A DNA stretch of 64,000 nucleotides from Chitinophagaceae bacterium UBA4411 (GCA_002400415.1 DGQP01000005.1:38724-102723); one strand, 5' to 3'. Positions 42,282-52,820 are shown, counted from the stretch's first letter. Made by a program: numbers and translations. The notes: generated by a model not told the origin, from the letters alone.

Positions 42282-43151
42282 ATGACCGACAGAATGATGA
42301 ACCTCCTGCTGATAAAACTAAAAATTATAGCCTTTGTATTAGGGCTGGCTCTTATCAGCCTTTTTAGCTTCTCTTTTACGACGAGTAAAAACCTTGCTGA
42401 TGATATCTGGAAACAACTGGGTATAACCAAGACTCAGGGTACCGATGGGGTGAAACAAAGCTTCCTCAATGGCTACCTGTATTACTATGGTGCTAAAAAT
42501 GCCAGGAATATCGCTGTGGGAAACAGGGATGCAATTGCCAGGGATTTGCTGACATACGCCAGGCAATATATTAGCAGCGAAACATTCAGGAAAGAATATG
42601 ACCTGCTGCGTAAACAGGCAAAACCGGTGCTATCAGAGCGTAAGGTGAGGACAAAAGAAGAAATACGCAAAGAAGAATTGGACAAATTGGAAAAATCAGT
42701 GAAAGAAAGCCAGGAGATTATGAAGACAGGCGCAGAAATGGAAAAGATCATGAAACCGGTGGTGGAAATGAACAGAAAAACAATAGAAGAATATAAAAAG
42801 CCTGATAACAAAACCATTGAATTGATGTACCAGAGTGAATTGGCCGGGGCCGAGCAGGACAAGACATATTACCAGGAAAGCGTTGCGAGATGGGAAAAGG
42901 AATACCCGGCGGATTACCGTCAACTGGTAGCAGCCCGGTTGCAAAAATACCTTAACCTGGCAGCTACTGTTGATTTTAATGCGGAACTGAAGCAGGCTGG
43001 TAACAAAAAGAAATTCGTAAACCCTGCTTATGAAAGTAAAGCATATGACTGGAAACAGATATACAGGGCTGGTAAAGAAGTTTATAATGTGGCAAAACCA
43101 TTTGCGGAACAATGGATCAAAGAATTGGGCGTTGTTGCGCCGGCTCCCTGA
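42282..43151 (+). CDS. Exported protein of unknown function
   Basis: The 289-residue protein has an N-terminal signal or anchor at about 8-32 (L-K-I-I-A-F-V-L-G-L-A-L-I-S-L). The mature part is mostly helical and charged: F-L-N-G-Y-L-Y-Y-Y-G-A-K-N-A-R near 63-77, a Lys/Glu-rich coiled segment at about 118-175, and A-A-R-L-Q-K-Y-L near 220. I do not recognise a domain. In-frame ATGs at 42294 and 42297 are alternative starts. No operon partner is seen. Confidence 0.75.
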   Translation: MTDRMMNLLLIKLKIIAFVLGLALISLFSFSFTTSKNLADDIWKQLGITKTQGTDGVKQSFLNGYLYYYGAKNARNIAVGNRDAIARDLLTYARQYISSETFRKEYDLLRKQAKPVLSERKVRTKEEIRKEELDKLEKSVKESQEIMKTGAEMEKIMKPVVEMNRKTIEEYKKPDNKTIELMYQSELAGAEQDKTYYQESVARWEKEYPADYRQLVAARLQKYLNLAATVDFNAELKQAGNKKKFVNPAYESKAYDWKQIYRAGKEVYNVAKPFAEQWIKELGVVAPAP

Positions 43152-43201
43152 AAGGAACCGGCTAAGACCGTTTATAACCTGTGTCCCTGATGAAGTGCCT
43201 G

Positions 43202-44263
43202 TTACAATGAAGCCAGTTTTTGGGGTTCTGTTTTTTTAGCAATGGTGGAGCCCCGGGTAATAAGTTCTGAAGCTAATACCCTCGTTTCAAATTCTTTTAC
43301 CGGCCGTTTGCTTTCGATGAGTTGCAATAAAAGCGTAGTGGCTATTTCGCCCATTTCAAAAGCCGGTTGTTTAATAATGGTAAGTGGCGGATCTAATAGC
43401 TCCGTGAGATCAGAGTTGGAAAAACCGACTAACCCCATTTCAGCGGGTACACTGATACCTTTTGATTTTAGTACCCTGAAACAGCCGGTTGTCAGCTTAT
43501 CAGAAGTAGTAAGGATTGCATCCGGTTTTTCAGGTGCTTTTACTAATTCATTTACTGCTTGTTCCACCTCTTCGAGCAACATACCTCCGTGATGACAATG
43601 TTTGATCAGGTTTTCATTGACCGGAATCCCATTATTATCTAAAGCGGCGCGGTAACCGGCTAACCTGTCTTTTGAAATAGACAGGTAGGCAGCGTTAGAT
43701 ATAGCTGCTATGCGCTGGTAACCATTTTTTACAAGTTGTGATGTTGCATCGTAGGCGCTTTTATAATTATCAACGATCACTTTGTGTGTTTCAATTTCAT
43801 CTACAATGCGATCAAAAAAAACGATCGGCATCCCCCGCTCATGTAGTTCCTTTAAAAAACTGAAATCCCTGGTTTCAGTGGAAACAGAGATGATCAGCCC
43901 GTCAATAGACCGGGAAGTGAGATACTGAAGATTGATCATTTCCCGGTCAAACGATTCACGGCTTTGGGCAATGATCACATTATAACCGTTATGGTAAGCG
44001 ATAGATTCAATGCCATTGATGGTTTGGGAAAAGAAACTGTTGGCAATCTCACAAACAATCACGCCAATTGACCTGCTTCTTCTCTCTTTCAGGCTTAACG
44101 CAATCGGATTAGGGTGGTAGTTGTTCTTCTCTGCATATTCAAGCACCAGTTTTTTTGTTTCCGGGCTAATCTCATAGCTGTCTCTCAGGGCTCTTGATAC
44201 CGTGGAGGTGGAAAGCCCCAGGGCTTTGGCAATATCTTTTATTGTTAGTGCTTCAAATCTCAT
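43202..44263 (-). CDS. LacI-family regulator of the pectin locus
   Basis: From ATG 44263 the protein has 353 residues. The LacI helix-turn-helix and hinge occupy residues 5-60 (L-T-I-K-D-I-A-K-A-L-G-L-S-T-S-T-V-S-R-A-L-R). A periplasmic-binding-protein-like sensor domain follows at about 65-335 (I-G-V-I-V-C-E-I-A-N-S-F-F near the start). A 21-residue N-terminal extension at the longer start lacks similarity. It is divergent from susC, and LacI-like operators lie in the shared 340-base region. The effector is probably a galacturonate-related sugar, by inference. Confidence 0.93.
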   Translation of the reverse strand: MRFEALTIKDIAKALGLSTSTVSRALRDSYEISPETKKLVLEYAEKNNYHPNPIALSLKERRSRSIGVIVCEIANSFFSQTINGIESIAYHNGYNVIIAQSRESFDREMINLQYLTSRSIDGLIISVSTETRDFSFLKELHERGMPIVFFDRIVDEIETHKVIVDNYKSAYDATSQLVKNGYQRIAAISNAAYLSISKDRLAGYRAALDNNGIPVNENLIKHCHHGGMLLEEVEQAVNELVKAPEKPDAILTTSDKLTTGCFRVLKSKGISVPAEMGLVGFSNSDLTELLDPPLTIIKQPAFEMGEIATTLLLQLIESKRPVKEFETRVLASELITRGSTIAKKTEPQKLASL

Positions 44264-44468
44264 GAATAAGCAGGAAATAAGGATAATGTACAGTGAATGA
44301 ATAAAGTTAGTCATTTTCAGCTTCATCTGCCGGATAAAGCTGCTGTTTCAAATGCGGGTAAGCGCATTTTCATAATAGCGAATCAAACAACCGGCACAGT
44401 AAAAATCGTTGCATTGACAGGAAGGAAAAATATTTTTTTAATGCCTTCAGAATGATATCGTTACCGGG

Positions 44469-44487
44469 AACGATTGCGTAAATAAAC
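44469..44487 (+). promoter_or_regulatory. Putative LacI-family operator upstream of susC
   Basis: AACGATTGCGTAAATAAAC occurs here and, base for base, at 58988-59006 before the GH28 gene. CGATTGC fits the LacI half-site CGnTTnC. The left half is weaker (G-G-G-A-A before CG). The bases before it are ACCGGG here and CCCGGT at the other site. Confidence 0.6.
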
Positions 44488-44542
44488 ATCATTCAGGCTG
44501 ATGCCGATACCGGAATATCTGAGTAGAATTGAACCGGATTTT

Positions 44543-44560
44543 AACGATTGCGGATAAACA
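44543..44560 (+). promoter_or_regulatory. Second putative operator upstream of susC
   Basis: AACGATTGCG followed by GATAAACA shares the 10-base core with the site at 44469 and keeps an ATAAAC tail. It lies 44 bases before the susC ATG, well placed for repression. Confidence 0.45.
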
Positions 44561-44603
44561 TCCGGCATTTTATTACGATTCTTAAACAATCAAACAACGC
44601 CAT

Positions 44604-47600
44604 ATGAAAAAGCTTGCGCTGCTTTTCCTGCTCTTTTTTGTATTTGCTTCCGGCCTATTTGCACAAACAAAAACTGTTACCGGTAAAATTACTGATGATA
44701 GTGGTGCGCCGCTGGCAGGTGTCAATGTTGTCCCCGCAAAAAGTAAGACAGGGACCCAGACCGATAAGGACGGGAATTTTTCTATTACAGTTACCGGTTC
44801 TCCTGACCTGGTGATCACTTATGTTGGCTTCCAGTCAAAAACTGTAAGCACTGTTGATACAGATAAGATCAGTGTTTCACTGGATAAGGCAATCTCTTCT
44901 GGTGAAGAAGTGGTGGTGATTGGTTACCAGACAGTAAGACGTAGGGATCTTGTAAATTCGGTATCTTCTATCACAGCAAAAGAAATAAAAGATGTACCTA
45001 TTAACTCTACTGCTGAAGCATTGGCCGGGAGATTAGCAGGCGTTCAGATAACCAGGTCTGAAGGTTCCCCCGATGCTGCTGCCACCATCCGGGTAAGAGG
45101 TGGTGGCTCCATTACGCAGGATAATTCACCGTTGTATGTGGTGGATGGTATCCAGGTGGAGAATGCATTATCCGTTTTATCTCCGCAGGATATCCAGAGT
45201 ATTGATGTACTTAAAGACGCTTCCGCTACTTCTATTTACGGAGCCCGTGGTGCAAATGGTGTAGTCATCATCACCACAAAAGGAGGACGGGTTACAAAAC
45301 CGGTTGTAACCTATAATGGCCTGATGGGTGTCCGCAGGCTGGCTAACAAACTGGAGGTGATGAAGCCGTATGATTTTGTAATGTATCAATACGAAAGATC
45401 GAGAGGCAGCCAGGCAGACCGGGATAATTTTCTTAATACCTACGGTGCATTTGAAGATCTTGAATTATATAAAAATGCTCCGTTTGTAGACTGGCAGGAA
45501 CAGAATATGGGCAGAAATGCCATGATGCAAACACATAATATCACTCTTTCAGGCGGAACAGTAACCACTAAGTATAATATCAGCCTTACTTCAAACACGG
45601 AAGAAGGAGTGATGCGTAACTCCGACTTCGACCGCAAACTGATCAACCTGAAGCTGGACCAGACAATTAATCCCAAAGCAAAGGCTGGTGTGGCGATCCG
45701 TTATAATCATACGGAAATAAATGGCGCCGGTACCTCAAATGCGGGCTCATCCAGCCTGAACCAGTTGCGTCAGAGTGTCAAATACAGGCCTATACTTATG
45801 GGCGGACAGGGCCTGCTGGATTATGATCCCGATTATGCTGATGCCACAAATGCCAACAGCCTTTCATTAGTCAACCCGTTGTTATTGAACGATGCGACCT
45901 ACCGAAACAGGATCAACCGTACATTGAACCTGAGCGGGTATGTAAGCTATGATATCAATAAATATGTATCTGTAAAATCAACACTTGGGTTTGATATTTA
46001 TGATACCCGTCAAAATTCATTTGATGATACTATTACTTCATCAGCCCGTCAGAATTTTGATATGCCGATTGCATCTATTTTCACAGGCCAGAGCCGGACG
46101 CTCAATAATTCAAATACGATCACGTTTTCCATGAACAAATCCGGTACAAAATTCAGTGACCGGAATGATCTTGACGTATTGCTGGGACATGAAGTATATG
46201 AGAACATTGATAAACAATACCGCATTGAAACCCGCTATTTTCCCGTAGGCATCACACCAGAGAGAGCCCTTGCAAACATGGGACTGGCCACACCTCCCAC
46301 AGGAGCGTCCCAGTTACCGGCTACTTCACAGGAACTAACTAACCGGCTGGTTTCATTCTTTGGAAGAGTGAACTATACGTTTGATAAAAAATACCTGTTC
46401 ATGTTTACACTCCGGTCAGATGGTTCCACCAAGTTTGCCGAAGGCCGTAAATGGGGTTATTTCCCTTCAGGTTCATTTGCATGGCGGGTTTCCAAGGAAA
46501 AATTTATGGAGAACCTCAAATCTCCGATCAACGATCTTAAGCTGAGGCTTAGCTACGGCGAAGCCGGTAATAACAGGATTGGTAATTTCTTATACCTGTC
46601 ACAATTTGTGGCCAACCCGGCCAGCAATGCACAAAATGCTTTTTATAGTATTGGTAATACGCTTATACCACCGTTTTATTCTCCTGACCTGCCGAATAGC
46701 TTGCTTACATGGGAAAGCACTATCGCAAGAAACCTGGGTGCGGATATTGCATTGTGGAACAACAGGGTTCAGTTATCAGCAGACTATTATTACAATTCCA
46801 CTAAAAATCTGCTCGTAAATGTTACAGTACCCCAGACATCTGGTTACACAACCCAGGTACAAAATGTAGGAGAGACAAGTAATAAGGGTGTGGAGATTCA
46901 GTTAAATGCCACACCCGTGACCAGTAAGAATTTCAACTGGACAACATCGTTTAATATTTCATTTAATAAAAATAAAATTGAAAGCCTTGGCCCCACTCAA
47001 ACTTCCTTTCTTTATTCATCAGGATGGGGTGGCAGTAATCAACCCTCTGATTTTATTGTGAAAGTTGGTCAGCCTGTCGGTGCAATTTGGGGCCTGGTAA
47101 CAGACGGGTATTATACACTTGATGATTTTGATTATAATGCCGGCACTTATACATTAAAGACAGGTGTTGCAAGTAATATAGGTATTACAGCTGTAGCCCC
47201 GCAGCCCGGCTATCTCAGGTTCAAGGATATCAGCGGTCCTGATGGCAAACCAGACGGAGTGATCGATGATCTTGACAGGACGATAATCGGGAATACACAA
47301 CCTAAATTTTTTGGCGGTTGGAACCACCAGCTGACCTATAAGAATTTTGACCTGAGCATATTTCTCAACTTCCAGGTTGGCAACGATGTTTATAACGCCA
47401 ATAAACTTGAATTTTCAAGCGGGTATACGCCCAATTCAAACCTGCTGGCAATAATGAATGAACGCTGGACAAATGTGAATGCACAGGGAGAAGTAGTGAC
47501 AGATCCGGCTGCGCTTGCAGCATTAAATGCAAATGCAAAAATCTGGTCGCCTTTGCGAACAGCCAGTTCATTCTATGCACACTCATGGGCTATTGAAGAT

Positions 47601-47846
47601 GCTTCTTTCTTAAGGGTTAATAATATAACACTGGGGTATAACCTTCCTGCATCCCTGTTAAAGAAAGCGAAAATCAGCAATTTCAGGATATACGCTACTG
47701 TCAATAACCTGGCTGTATTTACAAAATACTCCGGCTACGACCCGGAAGTAAATACCCGCAGAAGCACGCCGCTTACACCCGGTGTTGATTATTCTGCCTA
47801 TCCCCGCAGTAAAGCCTATATCCTTGGCATAAACCTTTCTTTATAA
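44604..47846 (+). CDS. SusC-like TonB-dependent outer-membrane receptor
   Basis: The 1080-residue protein has a signal peptide (K-K-L-A-L-L-F-L-L-F-F-V-F-A-S-G), a carboxypeptidase-D-regulatory-like domain at about 25-95 (V-T-G-K-I-T-D-D-S-G-A-P-L-A-G-V-N-V), a TonB box region, a plug at about 110-225 (V-R-G-G-G-S and D-V-L-K-D-A-S-A-T-S-I-Y-G-A-R-G-A-N-G-V) and a barrel to the end. It imports oligosaccharides with SusD using TonB energy. No STN domain is present, so anti-sigma signalling is not expected. The neighbours point to pectin oligomers. Confidence 0.97.
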   Translation: MKKLALLFLLFFVFASGLFAQTKTVTGKITDDSGAPLAGVNVVPAKSKTGTQTDKDGNFSITVTGSPDLVITYVGFQSKTVSTVDTDKISVSLDKAISSGEEVVVIGYQTVRRRDLVNSVSSITAKEIKDVPINSTAEALAGRLAGVQITRSEGSPDAAATIRVRGGGSITQDNSPLYVVDGIQVENALSVLSPQDIQSIDVLKDASATSIYGARGANGVVIITTKGGRVTKPVVTYNGLMGVRRLANKLEVMKPYDFVMYQYERSRGSQADRDNFLNTYGAFEDLELYKNAPFVDWQEQNMGRNAMMQTHNITLSGGTVTTKYNISLTSNTEEGVMRNSDFDRKLINLKLDQTINPKAKAGVAIRYNHTEINGAGTSNAGSSSLNQLRQSVKYRPILMGGQGLLDYDPDYADATNANSLSLVNPLLLNDATYRNRINRTLNLSGYVSYDINKYVSVKSTLGFDIYDTRQNSFDDTITSSARQNFDMPIASIFTGQSRTLNNSNTITFSMNKSGTKFSDRNDLDVLLGHEVYENIDKQYRIETRYFPVGITPERALANMGLATPPTGASQLPATSQELTNRLVSFFGRVNYTFDKKYLFMFTLRSDGSTKFAEGRKWGYFPSGSFAWRVSKEKFMENLKSPINDLKLRLSYGEAGNNRIGNFLYLSQFVANPASNAQNAFYSIGNTLIPPFYSPDLPNSLLTWESTIARNLGADIALWNNRVQLSADYYYNSTKNLLVNVTVPQTSGYTTQVQNVGETSNKGVEIQLNATPVTSKNFNWTTSFNISFNKNKIESLGPTQTSFLYSSGWGGSNQPSDFIVKVGQPVGAIWGLVTDGYYTLDDFDYNAGTYTLKTGVASNIGITAVAPQPGYLRFKDISGPDGKPDGVIDDLDRTIIGNTQPKFFGGWNHQLTYKNFDLSIFLNFQVGNDVYNANKLEFSSGYTPNSNLLAIMNERWTNVNAQGEVVTDPAALAALNANAKIWSPLRTASSFYAHSWAIEDASFLRVNNITLGYNLPASLLKKAKISNFRIYATVNNLAVFTKYSGYDPEVNTRRSTPLTPGVDYSAYPRSKAYILGINLSL

Positions 47847-47866
47847 AAAACTAAAGCAATTGAGTT

Positions 47867-49663
47867 ATGAAAAATATAATTTCAAAATATAGCTTAAAAA
47901 ACACCCTGTTCTTTTTTAGTGTTGCCATCGCTTTCGGGTCGTGCAAAAAATACCTGGAGGTGGAGCCGGTATCTTCTTTTGGCCCCGATTATGTTTTTGG
48001 CAGCGTTAACAATGCAGAAAGTGCGGTACTTGGCTCTTACGCCTGTCTTGGCGGAGACCAGGGTTATGGTATCCGGCTGAGCATGTACTATACCTATGAC
48101 AATGATGAGATGATGGGGCAGGAAGGCGCAGCCGATAACGAGAGAAGGGATATTGCACATTATAACACACAACCCAGTAATACGCAGCTGGCAAACCCTT
48201 TTAATCAATTATGGCGGGGTATTGAAAGAGCCAATATCTGTATTTATAACATCCCGAAAATGGATTTGTACACCAATGGCAGTGCTTCAGCAAAAGCTGC
48301 TTTACAAAAGCTGTACGGGGAAGCACTGACATTAAGGGCGCAATATTATTTTGAGATCATCCGCAACTGGGGTGATGTGCCGGCACAGTTTCAGCCTTCC
48401 AGTTTTGATGCTGATCTTTTTAAGAAACAAACAGACAGGGATACATTGTATAACCGCATACTTGCTGATCTCGCTGAGGCGAGTTCATTAGTACCATGGC
48501 GCAGCCAGGCAGGTACTACAAATGAACGCATAACACAAGGTGCAGTACGAGCCCTGAGAGCAAGGATTGCTTTATTCAGAGGTGGCTATTCATTAAGAAG
48601 CCAGGCAAGCAGCTATGGTGGTGTGATGGCCCGCCCGGCAGATTACCTGGATTACTATCGTATAGCAAAAGAGGAGTGCGGGATTATTATGCAGCATAGT
48701 GCAGATCATTCACTTAATCCAAGCTTCCGGTCTGTATTTAAAGACGCACTTTGTAAATACCTGGAAGAACCGAATGGTGAAATTATCTGGGAAGCAGGAA
48801 TGGGAGGTGGCAGTTCTAATTTCGGGGACAGCAAACTTGGCTATTACAATGGCCCCAGATATACCGGCACAGCCAGCCAGGGCAATTCAGCGCTGACAAT
48901 TATACCCACTTATTTCTATTTATTTGATTCAACTGATCTCCGGAGAGATGTCACCTGTGCTTATTACAATATCAATGGTTCATTACAACTTGCCGGTCGT
49001 GTGATGTCTGATATGGTAGATGGTAAATTCAGAAGGGACTGGAACCCTGTCCCAACTTCAGGTGCACAATACTTTGGTGTTAACTGGCCACTGATCCGCT
49101 TTTCAGATGTACTGTTAATGTTTGCGGAAGCAGATAATGAAATTAACCAGGGACCTTCCGGCGAGGCAATCGCAGCATTCGAAAAAGTAAGACTGAGAGG
49201 TTATGGCGGTAATGCTTCCTTAATAGGAGTGACACCCGCAGACTATGCCGGCTTTTTCAATGCTGTTATGAAAGAAAGATCGCTGGAACTCGGGGGAGAA
49301 GGCATTCGTAAATATGATCTGATCCGCTGGAATAAACTTGGCGAAAGATTAAGCTGGGTGAAAACGCAGTTGGCAGCCATTGTTGCAAATCAACCGCCTT
49401 ATGACCAGTTGCCCAAGGATATGTATTATTTACCTAATCAGCCGATGGCCACAGGTATGGTTTGGGGCAATTCTTTCTATAAGCCGACACCTGCTTCGGT
49501 TCCTGCAGGGTACTCAACACTGGCATGGCTGGGTGGCAGCGGGATGACCAGCAAACTGATAGAGTCATTTGCCCGTTCTTTTGAGGCAGACAAAAAAGAA
49601 TTGTTGCCGTTCCCGCAGTCTGCAATAGATGTAAATCCTAATCTGGTTCAAAACGAATATTAA
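47867..49663 (+). CDS. SusD-like substrate-binding lipoprotein
   Basis: The 598-residue lipoprotein (signal ending F-G-S-C-K) has the SusD N-terminal helical region (S-A-V-L-G-S-Y-A near 50 and L-W-R-G-I-E-R-A-N near 120) and the C-terminal RagB/SusD domain (P-L-I-R-F-S-D-V-L-L-M-F-A-E-A-D-N-E near 410 and E-R-S-L-E-L-G-G-E-G-I-R-K-Y-D-L-I-R-W near 470). It lids the SusC channel and binds the glycan. It starts 20 bases after susC. Confidence 0.96.
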   Translation: MKNIISKYSLKNTLFFFSVAIAFGSCKKYLEVEPVSSFGPDYVFGSVNNAESAVLGSYACLGGDQGYGIRLSMYYTYDNDEMMGQEGAADNERRDIAHYNTQPSNTQLANPFNQLWRGIERANICIYNIPKMDLYTNGSASAKAALQKLYGEALTLRAQYYFEIIRNWGDVPAQFQPSSFDADLFKKQTDRDTLYNRILADLAEASSLVPWRSQAGTTNERITQGAVRALRARIALFRGGYSLRSQASSYGGVMARPADYLDYYRIAKEECGIIMQHSADHSLNPSFRSVFKDALCKYLEEPNGEIIWEAGMGGGSSNFGDSKLGYYNGPRYTGTASQGNSALTIIPTYFYLFDSTDLRRDVTCAYYNINGSLQLAGRVMSDMVDGKFRRDWNPVPTSGAQYFGVNWPLIRFSDVLLMFAEADNEINQGPSGEAIAAFEKVRLRGYGGNASLIGVTPADYAGFFNAVMKERSLELGGEGIRKYDLIRWNKLGERLSWVKTQLAAIVANQPPYDQLPKDMYYLPNQPMATGMVWGNSFYKPTPASVPAGYSTLAWLGGSGMTSKLIESFARSFEADKKELLPFPQSAIDVNPNLVQNEY

Positions 49664-49687
49664 TCATTGCTATAAAACTTATAAGTT

Positions 49688-51304
49688 ATGCGATTGCTAT
49701 ATCAAAAAATATTCACCCTGTTTACATTTATAACTGCTTTTGTGATTTGCCTGAGTAGTTGTAAAAAAATAAAAGAGCCGGAAGCTTTTGTTCCTGACAG
49801 GGCATTTATCCCTTCAGGTGTTACAGCGGAAGGGGCACAGACATCCGCAAGAATCTCCTGGAAAGCTTCGCTTTTTTCCGCCGGCCAGGGAGTTAGTTAT
49901 GCAGTGGAAATATATAACAATGCTGCTTTTACAGGGACTCCTGTTTATTCAGTGAATTCGGATACTGTAGAAATTACTGTGTTTGACTCTGATCTTGCTG
50001 TGCGAACAGATTACTGGGTGAGGGTAAAAGCCAATGCAACAGCGACAATGGCTGCTTCTGCTGGCTGGGGAACAACTACAAGCCCATTCAGAATGACCGG
50101 AGAGCAATTGTTTTTACCCATCAATGATGATTATATTACAGATGTCAGTGCACAACTCCGCTGGCAAATTAATCCTGATCTGACGAGGATTGTCCTTACG
50201 CCCACCGGAGGCACCGGAACGGATTATATTTTAACTCCTGGTGATCTTGCTGCAGGACAAAAAATAACTGCCGGTCTTACTCCGTCAACCAATTATACTG
50301 CTGAAATTTTCAGGGGAACAGCCAGTAAAGGCATCATCAGTTTTTCAACAAAATCAGCTACGCCAACGGGGCCTTCTGTTGTAACTGTCGGCCCTGCTGA
50401 TGATCTCGCAGCTTTATTAGCCGCCGCTACTCCCGGTGCAATATTCGTATTGGGACAAGGCACACTTTATAAAGCCGATGCGGAAGTGATTTTACCTGCA
50501 AACGCATCATTTACAATCTGGGGTCAATATGGTCCTAACCGCGCAGTAATAGCGTTTAATGGCCTCCGGTTACCGACTGTTGCAGGAACTATCCGTTTTG
50601 AAAATCTTGATTTTACAGGTTATCAGAACAACGACCCTGCAGGAACAAAACGTAATTATATTTTCAATCAAAGTGCAGCTAATGCCACTGAGTCGATAGT
50701 GTTTGAAAACTGTATTATCCGCAACCTGGTAAATACACCGTTTCGTTTACAGGGTAGTGCCGGGCAGACAATCAATAACCTTACATTCAACAAGTGTAAA
50801 GCTTATGATATAGGCAATAACGGTTCAAACGGCACTTATGCTTTTATCCACACAAATGTGGCTACAGGAAAATTTAATAATATCCGGATCACCAACAGCA
50901 CACTTTACCAGATCGGCTACAGCATTATACTGCATAATGCGGCGCCTTCCCAGTCCGTATTGATTGAAAACTCGACATTTGATAATTGTATTGGTAATGG
51001 CCGTTATTTTATCGACTACAATGCACAATCAACAGGAACATTGCAGATCACGAATGTAATTATAGGCAAATCGCTTTCTCCCGCAGGAACAGCAAACGGT
51101 ATCCGGACAGTTACAGCTCCGGCGGTGGGCAATAGTTTTCAGGTATCCAATACGTCCTTTGTCAACAATCCGATTCCGGGGATTATCAGCTATTCAGGAA
51201 GTAATACAGACTTGTTCACCGATCCTGTAACCGGTAATTTTTTAATCAAAGACGTCAGCTTTACAGGAAAATCCACTTCTGGCGATCCGCGGTGGAGATT
51301 ATAA
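49688..51304 (+). CDS. SusE-like surface lipoprotein with Fn3 and beta-helix domains
   Basis: The 538-residue lipoprotein (signal ending L-S-S-C-K) has one or two fibronectin-III-like domains at about 35-220 (T-S-A-R-I-S-W and Y-T-A-E-I-F-R-G), then a DUF4957/DUF5123-type right-handed beta-helix at about 235-538 (I-R-F-E-N-L-D-F-T-G, I-V-F-E-N-C-I-I-R-N and so on). In pectin loci this type probably binds the polymer at the cell surface. It has no lyase active site that I can identify. It follows susD by 24 bases. Confidence 0.85.
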   Translation: MRLLYQKIFTLFTFITAFVICLSSCKKIKEPEAFVPDRAFIPSGVTAEGAQTSARISWKASLFSAGQGVSYAVEIYNNAAFTGTPVYSVNSDTVEITVFDSDLAVRTDYWVRVKANATATMAASAGWGTTTSPFRMTGEQLFLPINDDYITDVSAQLRWQINPDLTRIVLTPTGGTGTDYILTPGDLAAGQKITAGLTPSTNYTAEIFRGTASKGIISFSTKSATPTGPSVVTVGPADDLAALLAAATPGAIFVLGQGTLYKADAEVILPANASFTIWGQYGPNRAVIAFNGLRLPTVAGTIRFENLDFTGYQNNDPAGTKRNYIFNQSAANATESIVFENCIIRNLVNTPFRLQGSAGQTINNLTFNKCKAYDIGNNGSNGTYAFIHTNVATGKFNNIRITNSTLYQIGYSIILHNAAPSQSVLIENSTFDNCIGNGRYFIDYNAQSTGTLQITNVIIGKSLSPAGTANGIRTVTAPAVGNSFQVSNTSFVNNPIPGIISYSGSNTDLFTDPVTGNFLIKDVSFTGKSTSGDPRWRL

Positions 51305-51383
51305 GCTCATAAAACGATTATGAAATGCGGACAGGCACTTGTCTGATCCGCATTTCTGATTGTTCTCTCTTTTACTTGTATAT

Positions 51384-52820
51384 ATGAAAACGCTACATGA
51401 AAAAATTACAGTAATAAACCTGGTACTGCTCACAGCTGCCCTCACTTATTCCTGTGCACAGGGAAAAAATGCGGTTGCGCAAATACCGCAGGCAGGAAGA
51501 CCGGTTGCTTTTCTGGGTGCCGAAGGTTTTGGTAAATACACAACAGGTGGCAGGGGTGGCAGTGTATATATTGTTTCTAATTTGAATGATGATGGTGAAG
51601 GGAGTTTTAGAAAAGCAGTAACGGCAAAAGAACCGAGAGTGGTTGTATTTACAGTTGCAGGTACTATTCATCTCATGACGCCTGTAAGTATAAAGGGTGA
51701 TGTGACCATTGCCGGTCAAACAGCGCCTGGTGATGGTGTTTGCATCGCGGATAATCCCGTTTTGTTGGGGGGTAATAATATCATTGTCCGCTACCTGCGC
51801 TTTCGCATGGGCGACAGGTACCAAAGCAAAGGAATGGTGGATGGTGCCGGTTCAGACGATGCATTCGGCGGATCAAGAAAAAACAATATTATCATAGATC
51901 ATTGCAGCATGAGCTGGAGTACAGATGAAGTGTTTTCTGTGTATGCGGGAGATAGCACCACTTTGCAATGGAATATAATCAGTGAACCCCTGAATTATTC
52001 ATATCATTTTGAAAAAGGCGATAAGGATTTTGAGGCACATGGCTATGGCGGTATCTGGGGCGGCAGGCATTTATCAGCGCACCACAACCTGTTTGCACAC
52101 TGCAATAACCGCAACCCCCGTTTTGATGGTATACGGAATGCACCCGAAGAAAATGTTGATTATTGTAATAATGTTATTTATAACTGGGGCAGCAATAATA
52201 TTTACGCAGGTGAGGGAGGTAAATATAATATTGTGAACAACTATTTTAAATACGGCCCCGTCACAAACAAGAATGTGCGCCACAGGATCGTTAACCCCGG
52301 AAGAACAGACAAAATCCCATTTGGAAAATGGTACGTGAATGGAAATTTTGTTGATGAGGCGCCTGAGATATCTGCCAATAACTGGCTGGGTATTCATATG
52401 GGAAATGGCGGTACGGATGCTGATAAGATACAATCAGTGGTTGATAAACCATTTGTTGCGGAAACACTACCGGTACAACCGGCGAAAGATGCTTATGAGG
52501 ATGTGCTGAAGTATGCCGGTGCCAGTTATAAAAGAGATACACTTGACAAGCGGATTGTCAATGATGTAAAAAACAGGACAGGCAGGCTGATTGATGTACA
52601 GGGTGGTTATCCGCATGGTACCCCTTATGAACAAACGGTAAATGCATGGCCCGCATTGTCAGGGATTGAAGAACGCACGGATACAGACCGGGATGGCATT
52701 CCTGATGAATGGGAGAAAAAGAATGGCTTGGATCCCAATGATGCTGCTGATGCCGGTAAGATCAGGCTGCACTCTTTCTATTCAAACATAGAAGTGTATA
52801 TAAACAGTATCACCAAATGA
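51384..52820 (+). CDS. Pectate lyase (PL1-like) lipoprotein
   Basis: From ATG 51384 the protein has 478 residues with a lipoprotein signal (A-A-L-T-Y-S-C-A). The pectate-lyase beta-helix spans about 40-380: A-E-G-F-G-K-Y-T-T-G-G-R-G-G, I-A-G-Q-T-A-P-G-D-G-V, N-I-I-V-R-Y-L-R-F-R and I-I-I-D-H-C-S-M-S-W-S-T-D-E. A calcium-binding-type tail near 445 reads D-T-D-R-D-G-I-P-D-E-W-E. It cleaves de-esterified homogalacturonan by beta-elimination. The ATG overlaps no gene, and the longer TTG start at 51360 adds a stretch without signal character. Confidence 0.92.
   Translation: MKTLHEKITVINLVLLTAALTYSCAQGKNAVAQIPQAGRPVAFLGAEGFGKYTTGGRGGSVYIVSNLNDDGEGSFRKAVTAKEPRVVVFTVAGTIHLMTPVSIKGDVTIAGQTAPGDGVCIADNPVLLGGNNIIVRYLRFRMGDRYQSKGMVDGAGSDDAFGGSRKNNIIIDHCSMSWSTDEVFSVYAGDSTTLQWNIISEPLNYSYHFEKGDKDFEAHGYGGIWGGRHLSAHHNLFAHCNNRNPRFDGIRNAPEENVDYCNNVIYNWGSNNIYAGEGGKYNIVNNYFKYGPVTNKNVRHRIVNPGRTDKIPFGKWYVNGNFVDEAPEISANNWLGIHMGNGGTDADKIQSVVDKPFVAETLPVQPAKDAYEDVLKYAGASYKRDTLDKRIVNDVKNRTGRLIDVQGGYPHGTPYEQTVNAWPALSGIEERTDTDRDGIPDEWEKKNGLDPNDAADAGKIRLHSFYSNIEVYINSITK

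Larger units (their letters stand above)
44264..44603. promoter_or_regulatory. Divergent control region of lacI-type regulator and susC
   Basis: The 340-base region contains two sites with the core AACGATTGCG (44469-44478 and 44543-44552) and a possible half-site AATCGTT at about 44404. No clear TAnnTTTG box is seen before susC, so the promoter may be degenerate. No gene is seen. Confidence 0.5.
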